Shown here: positions 32,886 to 39,795 of the stretch, piece by piece
Layout: each line of letters starts with the position of its first letter
How positions within the stretch are numbered: the first letter of the stretch is position 1
NCBI GenBank assembly: GCA_003225455.1
Contig: QIAB01000036.1
Location: 143,676 to 183,470 of the forward strand
Reading direction: 5' to 3'
Origin: Acidobacteriota bacterium
GTDB taxonomy: Bacteria > Acidobacteriota > Terriglobia > Terriglobales > Acidobacteriaceae
DNA length: 39,795 bases
Position numbers and translations under genes: made by a program
The notes under the pieces: generated by a model
Seen by the model: the letters and a program-made list of their open reading frames with translations, nothing else
Told to the model about the DNA's origin: nothing
The model's database searches: none

Positions 32886-35800
32886 TTGCTCAAACTGAAG
32901 AAGCTGCAGATTCTCGGGTTCAAATCGTTCTCGGACCGCACCGAACTGAAGTTTCATGGGGACGGGATTGCGGCGATCATCGGGCCGAATGGGTGCGGCA
33001 AGTCGAATATTGCCGATGCCATCTCGTGGGTGCTGGGAGAGCAGTCGGCGAAGACGCTGCGCGGATCGCGTATGGAGGACGTGATTTTTGCGGGCACGCG
33101 CGATCGCAAGCCGAATGGGATGGCGGAGGTGTCGCTGACGCTGATTAATCCTGAGGAGTATGACGGGGCGGACGCGAATGAGCCGACGGAAGTTGAGATT
33201 CAGGAGGAAATGCCCGCGGATGATTGGGATGAAGCGGAAGTGCGGGCGCGGGCGGCGGAGGAGACGGAGCGTCTGAGTGAGGAGTTGCAGCCGGGAGTGG
33301 TGGAGGGTGATCCCTCAGCGGCTAAAGCCGACGGTGATCAGGAGCAGGAATTCGCAGCGCTGAAGCGCTGCGCCACCCAAGAGCTTTCCCAAGCTGTGGA
33401 AACCATCAACGGCGGCGGGCGAGACGCCCGCCCGACAGCCGGCGAGGACGCCGGCGCTACGAGTGCTGAATCCGCGACAGTGCCGGGCGAGGACGCCGGC
33501 GCTACGGATCATCATATCGGGCCGGCGGTGGTGTTGAAGATTCGGCGGAGGAAGTTTCAGCAGCAGTTTCGTGCGGGAGAGATTGTCGTCACTCGGCGGC
33601 TGTTCCGGTCTGGGGATAGCGAGTACCTGCTGAACGGGAAGCTGTGCCGGTTGCGGGATATCCAGGAATTGTTCATGGGGACGGGGCTTGGGCCGGAATC
33701 GTATGCGCTGATCGAGCAGGGCCGGATCGGGCAGATTCTGAGCAGCCGTCCGACGGACCGGCGGGCAATTATCGAAGAAGCGGCTGGGATCACCAAATTC
33801 AAAACGAAGAAGCGGCTGGCGGAAGCGCGGCTCGAGGATGCAAAGCATAACCTGGCGCGCGTGAATGACATTTTCGAAGAAGTTACACGGCAGATGAATT
33901 CGCTGAAGCGGCAGGCGTCGAAGGCCGAGCGCTATGCCAAGCTGCGTGATGAAATGCGGGCCAAGCTGCGGGTTGTGCTGGCCAGCAAGTTCGCGCAACT
34001 CGATCGCGAGAGCGCGGAAATCGACGCGCAGATCAACACAGTTTCCGAAGAGATGCGGACGCAGGCTGAGAATGTTCAGCAGTTTGAAGCAGAGCATGGC
34101 GAGCGGACGCAACGTGGATACGCAATCGAGGCGGAGCTACGCGAGAATCGCGAACGGCTGAATGAGATCAAACTGGAAGCGGACCGGGCGCAGGGGCAGC
34201 GCCAGCACAATGAAGAACGCTGCGCAGAGCTAATCGTTCGCGCAGGTTCCTCGGAAAATGAGTTGGCGCAAGCTCAGCATAGGTTGACGACGCTCGAGTC
34301 AGAGAGGGACTCGAATCAGCAAGTGCTGGATTCGGCAGCGGCGGATGTAGCCGCGGCGCAGGAGGAATTGGCGCGTTGTCAGGAGGAGGCGGCTGCTGCG
34401 GCAACGGCGCTGGCGGAACTGGAGCAGCAGCAGGAAGCTTCGCGGCTGGCGATCATGGAATCTGTGGCGGCGGTTTCCAATCTGCGCAATCAGCTCACGC
34501 AGGCGGAAGAGCGGCTGGCGGCAGTGGATCGCGAGGCGCAGCGCCTGCTCGCTGACATGGAGGCGGCCAATTCTCAGGTGGAGGCTTTCGGCGGCCAACG
34601 CGGGCAGTTAGCGTTGGAATTTGAAACGGTGTCGCAGCGCGTCGCGGGGTTGACGACTGAGATCGCGTACACGCGGCGGGCGCTTGAGTCCAAACGTCGT
34701 GAAGAGGGGGAATCGAAAAACCGACTCGACAGCTTGCGGGCGGAGTATGCATCGGCGATTGGGAAGAAGGGATCGCTGGAGGCAGTGATCGCCGAGCACG
34801 GATATTCCACTGAGTCTGTCCGTCGGCTCTTTCAGTCAGGCGGGCTCGAGGGAGGACTAGCTCCAGCTGGCGTGTTGGCTGATTTTCTGGAAGTCGAGCC
34901 GCGCTATGAAGCCGTAGTCGAAGATTTTCTTCGTGATGAACTGAATTACATCGTGGTGAAATCGTGGGATGCAGCCGATGAAGGGCTGCGGCTATTGCGC
35001 AGCGATGTTGATGGCCGCGCGACTTTCCTGGTGCATCCTGAAGATTCGCAGGCGAAGTTTTCCTTTGTCGTAAACGAGAATGCGCGCCACGCGGCGCCGA
35101 ACCCGTCAATTGTGCCCTTGAAGAATGCTATTCGGGTGCTCAATGGGTTCGGGCGGTCGCTTGAAGTGATCCTGCCCAAGTTGCGCGACGGCTATATTGC
35201 CGGCGATCCTGCGAATGCGCGCGAACTCGCGCTTGAAAATCCTGATGCGTTCTTCCTTGCGCCATCGGGTGAGTGCTTCCACAACGTGACGGTGACGGGA
35301 GGCAAGCAACGTAGCGAAGGTCCACTTTCAATGAAGCGCGAGCTGCGCGATGTGCTGCGCGCCTTGACAGAGCTGGAACAAGCGTTGCGTACCGAGGAAA
35401 TGCGGGTTCTGACGCTCGGCCGCGAAATTAAAGACCTCACTTCCCTGCTCGACCGTCTTGAAGATGAAAAACGAGATGCTGAGAAGCAGGCGATGACTTC
35501 CGGCCATCTTTTGCAGCAGCTTGACTCAGAGATGGCGCGAATCAGCGAACGGATGGACATCAGCCAGAGCGAGCTTGAACGGCTGAGAGCTGAGCGCCGC
35601 GAGCAGGAAGCTCTGATTAGCGCGCGCCAAAGCGAGATTTCTACATTGCAGCAGAAACGTGACGAACTGGAGCGGAGCGCGACCAGCGCGCACGAGCAGT
35701 TGGCAGGTTTACGCGCGCGGCGCGATCAGGCTGCGGAAAATGCGTCGCGGCGCGTGGGGCGAGTGGCGACGCTTGAAGAGCGGCACCGGGCGGCAGCGGC

Positions 35801-36869
35801 AGTATTGGAACGAATTGAGTCGCTGGTTGGGGAAATGAGCGAGCGGGTGAGTTCGTTGCGCGCGCAGATTGAAGCTTCGCATGCCGAGAAGCTGCAACGT
35901 GAGGCGGAAAACGAGCAGATTGCGACGCAACTGGTCGAATTGGAAGCGGAACGCAATGCAAGCGCAGCCCGAGATGGCTTGTTACAGTTCGAGACCGAGC
36001 AGGTTCGGGCTCGATTAGCTGAGATCGATGAAGCCTTGCGAAACGCGCGGCAGTTGCTGGATCACGCTCGCGATCGCAGGGGCGAGCTTTCAGCGGCTGC
36101 GGCCAAATTGCAGTCCGATGTCCAGTACATGGGCGAGACTTGTTTAAATGAATTGGGCGCGCAGCGCTTGGAATTGATGGCGGATGCGACGATTCCGATT
36201 GCTGAAGGCGAGCAGCTCGCAGTCGAAGATCAGATTTATCGCGAGATGCGAACACGGCTCGATGCTATGGGTCCGGTGAACATGATGGCGTTGGAAGAGT
36301 ACAAGGAAACTGCTGAGCGCCATGCATTTCTAGAGACACAGAGAAAAGATCTGCTGGAATCCATTGAGAACACGCAGGCGACGATCCGCGAAATCGATAC
36401 GTTCTCGCGGCAGAAGTTCGTGGAAGCTTTCGGCAAAATCAACGAAAATTTTCAGACGACGTTCAAAAAGCTTTTCGGAGGCGGACATGCTTTCATGCGC
36501 CTCACCGACGAGGAGAACAGCGCAGAGAGCGGGATTGACGTGGTGGCATCGCCTCCGGGCAAGAAGCTGCAGAATGTTCTGCTGCTCTCTGGCGGCGAAA
36601 AAGCTCTGACCGCGCTGGCCTTGCTGGTTGGCATCTTCCAGTACCAGCCCAGCCCGTTCTGCATTTTAGACGAAGTGGATGCGCCGCTCGATGAGGCGAA
36701 CATTGCGCGCTTTACCGAGTTAGTCCAAGAAATGTCGGTGCAGACACAATTCGTGCTCATTACTCACAGCAAGAAGACGATGAGCATTGCGCCGGTGCTC
36801 TACGGTGTGACGATGCAGGAACCGGGAGTTTCTAAACTAGTGTCAGTGCGGTTTGGGGCGACGGCATAA
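32886..36869 (+). CDS. smc: Chromosome segregation protein SMC with a repeat-derived insertion
   Basis: A 1327-residue SMC ATPase, the core of bacterial condensin. TTG 32886 has AGGAG six bases upstream. The Walker A is IIGPNGCGKSNIADAI (residues 31-46); the signature LLLSGGEKALTALALL (about 1230) and Walker B FCILDEVDAPLDEAN (about 1257) close the head. Between them are two long coiled coils and a hinge at about 630-815 (GYSTESVRRLF, VTVTGGKQRSEG). Between SLTLINPEEY (about 90) and VVLKIRRRKF (about 215) is a long acidic insertion not found in Bacillus subtilis Smc. Part of it (residues about 143-192 and 199-207) is translated palindromic repeat, giving ALKRCAT, GGGRDARPTAGEDAGAT and a second GEDAGAT. 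No scpA or scpB gene is adjacent. Confidence 0.96.
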   Translation: MLKLKKLQILGFKSFSDRTELKFHGDGIAAIIGPNGCGKSNIADAISWVLGEQSAKTLRGSRMEDVIFAGTRDRKPNGMAEVSLTLINPEEYDGADANEPTEVEIQEEMPADDWDEAEVRARAAEETERLSEELQPGVVEGDPSAAKADGDQEQEFAALKRCATQELSQAVETINGGGRDARPTAGEDAGATSAESATVPGEDAGATDHHIGPAVVLKIRRRKFQQQFRAGEIVVTRRLFRSGDSEYLLNGKLCRLRDIQELFMGTGLGPESYALIEQGRIGQILSSRPTDRRAIIEEAAGITKFKTKKRLAEARLEDAKHNLARVNDIFEEVTRQMNSLKRQASKAERYAKLRDEMRAKLRVVLASKFAQLDRESAEIDAQINTVSEEMRTQAENVQQFEAEHGERTQRGYAIEAELRENRERLNEIKLEADRAQGQRQHNEERCAELIVRAGSSENELAQAQHRLTTLESERDSNQQVLDSAAADVAAAQEELARCQEEAAAAATALAELEQQQEASRLAIMESVAAVSNLRNQLTQAEERLAAVDREAQRLLADMEAANSQVEAFGGQRGQLALEFETVSQRVAGLTTEIAYTRRALESKRREEGESKNRLDSLRAEYASAIGKKGSLEAVIAEHGYSTESVRRLFQSGGLEGGLAPAGVLADFLEVEPRYEAVVEDFLRDELNYIVVKSWDAADEGLRLLRSDVDGRATFLVHPEDSQAKFSFVVNENARHAAPNPSIVPLKNAIRVLNGFGRSLEVILPKLRDGYIAGDPANARELALENPDAFFLAPSGECFHNVTVTGGKQRSEGPLSMKRELRDVLRALTELEQALRTEEMRVLTLGREIKDLTSLLDRLEDEKRDAEKQAMTSGHLLQQLDSEMARISERMDISQSELERLRAERREQEALISARQSEISTLQQKRDELERSATSAHEQLAGLRARRDQAAENASRRVGRVATLEERHRAAAAVLERIESLVGEMSERVSSLRAQIEASHAEKLQREAENEQIATQLVELEAERNASAARDGLLQFETEQVRARLAEIDEALRNARQLLDHARDRRGELSAAAAKLQSDVQYMGETCLNELGAQRLELMADATIPIAEGEQLAVEDQIYREMRTRLDAMGPVNMMALEEYKETAERHAFLETQRKDLLESIENTQATIREIDTFSRQKFVEAFGKINENFQTTFKKLFGGGHAFMRLTDEENSAESGIDVVASPPGKKLQNVLLLSGGEKALTALALLVGIFQYQPSPFCILDEVDAPLDEANIARFTELVQEMSVQTQFVLITHSKKTMSIAPVLYGVTMQEPGVSKLVSVRFGATA
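33313..33505 (+). repeat. Composite dispersed repeat embedded in frame in smc
   Basis: Three modules lie in the same order as in the reverse complement of 30716-30912. They are CCTCAG-C-GGCTAAAGCCG (from 33313), the 26-base CGCAGCGCTGAAGCGCTG plus CGCCACCC (33353-33378, a perfect match), and GGCGGGCGAGACGCCCGCC followed by the GACAGCC hairpin unit (33414-33460). An additional hairpin unit lies at 33480-33505. The reading frame stays open through the whole insertion. Confidence 0.85.
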
Positions 36870-36872
36870 CAC

Positions 36873-36904
36873 AATGTGTACGTTTGATCTATGATGTATA
36901 CATT
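36873..36904 (+). promoter_or_regulatory. Putative operator of the second toxin-antitoxin pair
   Basis: AATGTGTAC (36873-36881) and GTATACATT (36896-36904) form an imperfect inverted repeat ending at the antitoxin ATG. Its right half contains the perfect palindrome ATGTATACAT (36894-36903). CopG/RHH antitoxins bind such sites to repress their own operon. The site begins three bases after the smc stop. Confidence 0.5.
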
Positions 36905-37153
36905 ATGTCCCGATCCTCCCTTCTCAGTCTCCGCCTTGAACCCAAGTTGAAGAAGCAACTGGATCGTTTATCCCGCGCAACGAGCCGTAGTCGATCGTTT
37001 ATTGCGGCAGAAGCCATTCGCGAATACGTTGCCCTGAATGAATGGCAAATCGAGGAGATAAAAAAGGGAGTGGCGGAAGCTGATCGCGGTGAATTTGCCG
37101 CTGAGAAGGACGTCAAACAAGTTCTAAGTAAGTGGAAGCGTCGTGGAAGTTAG
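36905..37153 (+). CDS. CopG/RHH-family antitoxin
   Basis: An 82-residue antitoxin. ATG 36905 (MSRSSLLSLRLEP) is chosen; the TTG seven codons upstream lies inside the putative operator. The ribbon-helix-helix domain is LLSLRLEPKLKKQLDRLSRA followed by RSRSFIAAEAIREYVALNEW, the pattern of CopG/PSK-type antitoxins. The C-terminal tail (EEIKKGVAEADRGEFAAEKD, then VLSKW) is the toxin-binding part. It overlaps the toxin gene by 11 bases. It lies 35 bases after smc in the same direction. No ribosome binding site is clear, as the operator occupies the leader. Confidence 0.88.
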   Translation: MSRSSLLSLRLEPKLKKQLDRLSRATSRSRSFIAAEAIREYVALNEWQIEEIKKGVAEADRGEFAAEKDVKQVLSKWKRRGS

Positions 37154-37433
37154 GTGGCTGCGTGCGGCGCTGGCAAATCTGGACGCTGAGGCAGAATACG
37201 TTGCACGGGACAATGCAGCGGTGGCAGCGCGGCTGGTGGAAAGAATCTACGAGACGGTGGAGCAGCTTAAACAATATCCTTCGTTAGGGCGCGCCGGCCG
37301 CGTGCCCGGTACGCGCGAACTGGTCGTGTCCCATACACCCTACATAGTGCCCTATCGCGTGCACGGAACTGTCGTGGAAATATTGCGCGTCCTGCATGGG
37401 GCGCGACGATGGCCGTCCGTCTTTGACCGCTAG
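37143..37433 (+). CDS. ParE/RelE-family toxin (second system)
   Basis: A 96-residue toxin with a GTG start at 37143, overlapping the antitoxin by 11 bases. The order is ParE-like: VRWLRAALANLDAEAEYVA, then AAVAARLVERIYETVEQLKQYP, SLGRAGRVPGTRELVV, PYIVPYRVHGTVVEILRVLHGARRWP. The LGRAGRVPGTREL loop, PYIVPYRV strand and LHGARRWP ending are the features of RelE/ParE proteins of the StbE/RelE2 sort. The target, gyrase or ribosome, cannot be told. The pair sits between smc and an exported protein gene and is unrelated in sequence to the ParDE cassette at 10603-11147. Confidence 0.9.
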   Translation: MEVRWLRAALANLDAEAEYVARDNAAVAARLVERIYETVEQLKQYPSLGRAGRVPGTRELVVSHTPYIVPYRVHGTVVEILRVLHGARRWPSVFDR

Positions 37434-37447
37434 AAAACAGTTGATGC

Positions 37448-38338
37448 TCAGTGGCTCAGCGCGCAGAACGATCCAATCCGATCCCATAAATAATTCCTGG
37501 TCCCAAACGTATGGTTCGCGTGGGATCCGTTGGGCGCAAGGAACGTTGCGCCGTACACGAAGTTGCAGAGGTCAGCATTCTCCGCCCCATTCTTTGTGTA
37601 CCAGGCACTCAGGTCTGGATCGGTGACTGTCTCAGAAATTTCGTGGATCAAATCGTCGGCCACCGCGTCCATGCCGATGTCGCCATTGGGGCTAGTCGTA
37701 TCGCCGTAGTTGGCCACATTACCAGAACATCCGCTGTATAACGACGATGGCGGATCGGGGGCAACGGCGTATTTGATATCGGTGCCGCTGACAATGCTGG
37801 TCGAGTGAGTGTGGTAGGCGCACCAGGTACTCTTTGGGATGCTGACATCCGGTGATATGCTCAGGATGTAGATACCGTTGGCGTCGGCCGGAAGATGACC
37901 ACCCGAGATTGCATTTCCCACGAGCGTGCTGGCGAAGCTACCAGATAATTTTGTTCCCAAAGAATAATTGTCGTCGTAGCTATCCGTATTCGGCGAATAG
38001 TTTAGAACATTCTGAATAAACATATTTTGGGCGTCATAGTACTCGGAGTTGACGTTGAAAGCGCCCGACCCGCCGAGGTTCTGCAGGAATGTGTCCAGGA
38101 TGCTGTGCTGGGTGACGGTGAAGCTGCCATAGTAGATGACATAGAGACTTTTGCCGCTGATCATGACTGGGCCGCCATGATAAAGAATGACCGGTGTCTG
38201 GCGTGGTCGATGTTTCCTGAGTTCGTGTTCAGTGTTGAAAGGCAGGCGGGAACCGGGGGTTCTGCTGCGTGCCATTAAGGCAAGTGCCGCCACGACGCAC
38301 AGCAGGACCGAAAGCGTGGAGGAAAGCAGCCGTTTCAT
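37448..38338 (-). CDS. Exported EXORDIUM-like (phosphate-induced protein 1) protein
   Basis: A 296-residue exported protein. I start at ATG 38338 because AGGAG lies seven to eight bases upstream; the frame is open to 38365. Residues 1-23 are a signal peptide (LLSSTLSVLLCVVAALALMA). The body resembles the plant EXORDIUM/PHI-1 family: VILYHGGPVMISGKSLYVIYY at the start, GSFTVTQHSILDTFLQNLGG, then LPADANGIYILSISPDV. The middle and end have WCAYHTHSTSI and LIHEISETVTDPDLSAWY, in which HEISE resembles a HExxE-type metal-binding site. Cysteines in CAYH, SGCSG, DLCNF and GSFCALS suggest disulfides. Plant members respond to phosphate and brassinosteroid; bacterial versions are uncharacterised. This identity is by motif memory only. 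Confidence 0.6.
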   Translation of the reverse strand: MKRLLSSTLSVLLCVVAALALMARSRTPGSRLPFNTEHELRKHRPRQTPVILYHGGPVMISGKSLYVIYYGSFTVTQHSILDTFLQNLGGSGAFNVNSEYYDAQNMFIQNVLNYSPNTDSYDDNYSLGTKLSGSFASTLVGNAISGGHLPADANGIYILSISPDVSIPKSTWCAYHTHSTSIVSGTDIKYAVAPDPPSSLYSGCSGNVANYGDTTSPNGDIGMDAVADDLIHEISETVTDPDLSAWYTKNGAENADLCNFVYGATFLAPNGSHANHTFGTRNYLWDRIGSFCALSH

Positions 38339-38610
38339 GTCAGGATCTCCTAGAAAACGATTCACCTTCGCGAGTCGAAAGCGTCTGAAATTCTCTCACG
38401 AACTCTTCTTGCAGTGAACTGCCTTGGATTTCTTCTTTTCGGGAACTCAGGATCGATCTGACGGACAAGATATCCTCTGCCATCCTCAGCTTTTCCACAG
38501 TGCCAGGTCAGAGAAGCCGCTATGGGCAAGTCTTCCAGCGGCTCGGGCAGCTGTCAACTTTTTTCATTCAACTACCTTGAAGCTGTGGCCAGGCTGATCA
38601 ATCTAAATCA

Positions 38611-38638
38611 TTGACAAAAAATTTTGAAGGTCTAGAAT
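38611..38638 (+). promoter_or_regulatory. Near-consensus sigma-70-type promoter of purC
   Basis: TTGACA (38611-38616) and TAGAAT (38633-38638) are separated by 16 bases, five and six of six matches being nearly reached at each box. Transcription should start near 38645, leaving a leader of about 26 bases before ATG 38671. No PurR-type box is recognised. The rest of the gap 38366-38610 holds nothing I can assign. Confidence 0.75.
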
Positions 38639-38670
38639 ACGCGACGTTTTCCGCCTGTAAAATTTTCGTC

Positions 38671-39582
38671 ATGACCTCCGAACTTCTCGATCCCGTCCTT
38701 TTACAGACCGACTTCCCTGAACTGGAGCTGCATGCCAGCGGCAAAGTTCGTGACGTTTACCAGTTGGATAACGATCATCTGCTGTTCATCGCGACAGACC
38801 GCATTTCAGCGTTTGATTACGTGCTTGCGACGGGCATTCCTCACAAAGGCCGCGTCCTGAGCCAGGTTTCGCTGTTCTGGTTTGATTTTCTTCAAGACAT
38901 CGTTCCTAACCATGTTGTTACTGCCGACGTGGCGAAATATCCGAAATCTCTGCGTCCGTATGCAGACCAGCTCCGTGGGCGCTCCATGCTCGTAATGCGG
39001 GCGGAGATGTTTCCGGTGGAATGCGTGGTACGAGGATACATCTCTGGTTCGGCATGGAAGGAATACAGAGCCAACGTCTCGGTTTGCGGCATAAAACTTC
39101 CGAGCGGACTCAGAGAGTCCGATCAACTTCCAGAACCGATTTTTACGCCGGCTACCAAGGCGGCCAGCGGCCATGACGAGAACATTTCATTCGAGCAAAT
39201 GACGAAGCTGGTTGGCCCGGAAGTGAGCCGGCAATTGCGGGAACTGAGCCTGAAGATTTACGTCAAAGCGGCGGATTATGCCCGGCAGCGTGGGATCATC
39301 ATCGCAGATACAAAGTTTGAATTCGGGCGGACGGCTCAGGGAATCACATTGGCGGACGAAGTTTTGACGCCGGATTCCTCGCGCGTCTGGCCGGCGGATA
39401 AGTACCAGCCGGGCCGCGCTCAGGAGTCGTTTGATAAACAATACGTCCGCGATTACCTGGAGGAAATCCGCTGGAACAAGCAGCCGCCTGCGCCAACACT
39501 TCCGGCGGAGGTGGCACGTAGGACGAGCGGAAAGTATCTCGAGGCGTATCGGCGGCTCACTGGGCGCGAGCTGGATGTCTAG
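38671..39582 (+). CDS. purC: Phosphoribosylaminoimidazole-succinocarboxamide synthase
   Basis: A 303-residue SAICAR synthetase, the eighth step of purine synthesis. I use ATG 38671 (MTSELLDPVLL); the frame is open from 38611, but that part holds the promoter. Seen are ELHASGKVRDVYQLDNDHLL (ATP site), FIATDRISAFDYVL, the substrate motif VECVVRGYISGSAWKEY, PIFTPATKAASGHDENISF, IADTKFEFGRT with the conserved acidic residues, and LADEVLTPDSSRVWP. It belongs to the longer bacterial form, about 300 residues, like those of yeast type. A clean promoter precedes it. The CvpA-like gene follows 27 bases later in the same direction, which parallels the cvpA-purF association seen elsewhere. Confidence 0.97.
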   Translation: MTSELLDPVLLQTDFPELELHASGKVRDVYQLDNDHLLFIATDRISAFDYVLATGIPHKGRVLSQVSLFWFDFLQDIVPNHVVTADVAKYPKSLRPYADQLRGRSMLVMRAEMFPVECVVRGYISGSAWKEYRANVSVCGIKLPSGLRESDQLPEPIFTPATKAASGHDENISFEQMTKLVGPEVSRQLRELSLKIYVKAADYARQRGIIIADTKFEFGRTAQGITLADEVLTPDSSRVWPADKYQPGRAQESFDKQYVRDYLEEIRWNKQPPAPTLPAEVARRTSGKYLEAYRRLTGRELDV

Positions 39583-39609
39583 ATCCGGCGCTGTAGGCGG
39601 GAGAAGATC

Positions 39610-39795
39610 ATGAGATGGCCGGACTGGACCATCATCTTCGTGATTCTTCTGTCGACGATTCAAGCTGGCGCTGCGGGATTTTTTCGGGAAGCGTTTGGCA
39701 TCGCTGGTTTAGTCTGCGGATACTTGTTGGCGGCGTGGCAGTACCACCGAGCAGCAGCGTGGTACGGAAGTTTTTTGAAATCGGGGACAGTCGCT
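39610..39795 (+). CDS. CvpA-family membrane protein, N-terminal fragment
   Basis: The first 62 codons of a gene that leaves the window. A GGGAGA ribosome binding site lies eight bases before ATG 39610. The peptide starts MRWPDWTIIFVILLSTIQAG, then has AGFFREAFGIAGLVCGYLLA and a basic turn. This is the CvpA pattern of a first helix, a G-F/x-R-E motif and a second helix beginning with AG. CvpA proteins are small inner-membrane proteins, often beside purF, and needed for colicin V production in E. coli. The location after purC is in keeping, but the C-terminal half is not visible. Confidence 0.7.
   Translation, partial: MRWPDWTIIFVILLSTIQAGAAGFFREAFGIAGLVCGYLLAAWQYHRAAAWYGSFLKSGTVA

Noticed and set aside
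34495-35109. 204-codon minus-strand open frame inside smc
   Set aside because: It is antisense to the smc coiled coil, with biased composition from its codon pattern.
38522-38614. 30-codon open frame before purC
   Set aside because: It ends in the purC -35 box, has no ribosome binding site, and has no domain features.

Overview
The window looks like ordinary chromosomal DNA of a soil-type Acidobacteriota (Terriglobia, Koribacter-like). This is inferred from gene content, not from any search. The supporting signs are moderately high G+C, futalosine-pathway menaquinone genes, a BamA-like/SurA-like/TamB gene set, a Tad (Flp) pilus locus, several genes of types common in that phylum, and many short palindromic dispersed repeats. 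I found no rRNA, tRNA, CRISPR array, transposase or prophage gene.

Layout. 1-1387 (minus): Tad pilus genes, with the Flp pilin, CpaB and the first 50 codons of a probable secretin. 1652-7106: a cluster of four polytopic membrane proteins, three of them GT87/DUF2029-like. 7180-9274: a STAS antagonist and an FHA-GAF-PP2C phosphatase, a partner-switching pair; the FHA part is frameshifted. 9371-12720 (minus): aminofutalosine synthase MqnE, UbiA-type MqnP and Pcm, with a ParDE cassette on the plus strand between mqnE and mqnP. 12771-20676 (minus): a tightly coupled outer-membrane assembly operon made of a BamA/TamA-like protein with about seven POTRA repeats, a SurA-like chaperone without a PPIase domain, and TamB. 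20719-21728: a ThiF/MoeB-type E1 enzyme with a frameshifted C-terminus. 21787-22497: a secreted repeat protein.

22500-30615: mostly housekeeping and conserved single genes: AroA, a hypothetical protein, an alpha/beta hydrolase, a PspC-domain protein, a TPR protein, a zinc-ribbon membrane protein, ThiD, RlpA and PyrF. 30616-31510 is a repeat-rich gap. It is followed by a two-domain VOC protein, SMC, a second RHH/ParE toxin-antitoxin pair, a secreted EXORDIUM-like protein, PurC with a near-consensus promoter, and the start of a CvpA-type membrane protein.

The most notable structure is a dispersed palindromic repeat family. A 26-27 bp hairpin unit occurs at 3178, 30716, 31067, 32804, 32849, 33434 and 33480. 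A larger three-module composite at 30716-30912 reappears, in the same module order, inside the smc reading frame at 33313-33460, where it is translated as part of a long insertion in the ATPase head domain. Two of the hairpins also sit just upstream of the smc ribosome binding site. Two conserved genes (the FHA phosphatase and the ThiF-like gene) appear frameshifted, which could be real decay or assembly error.
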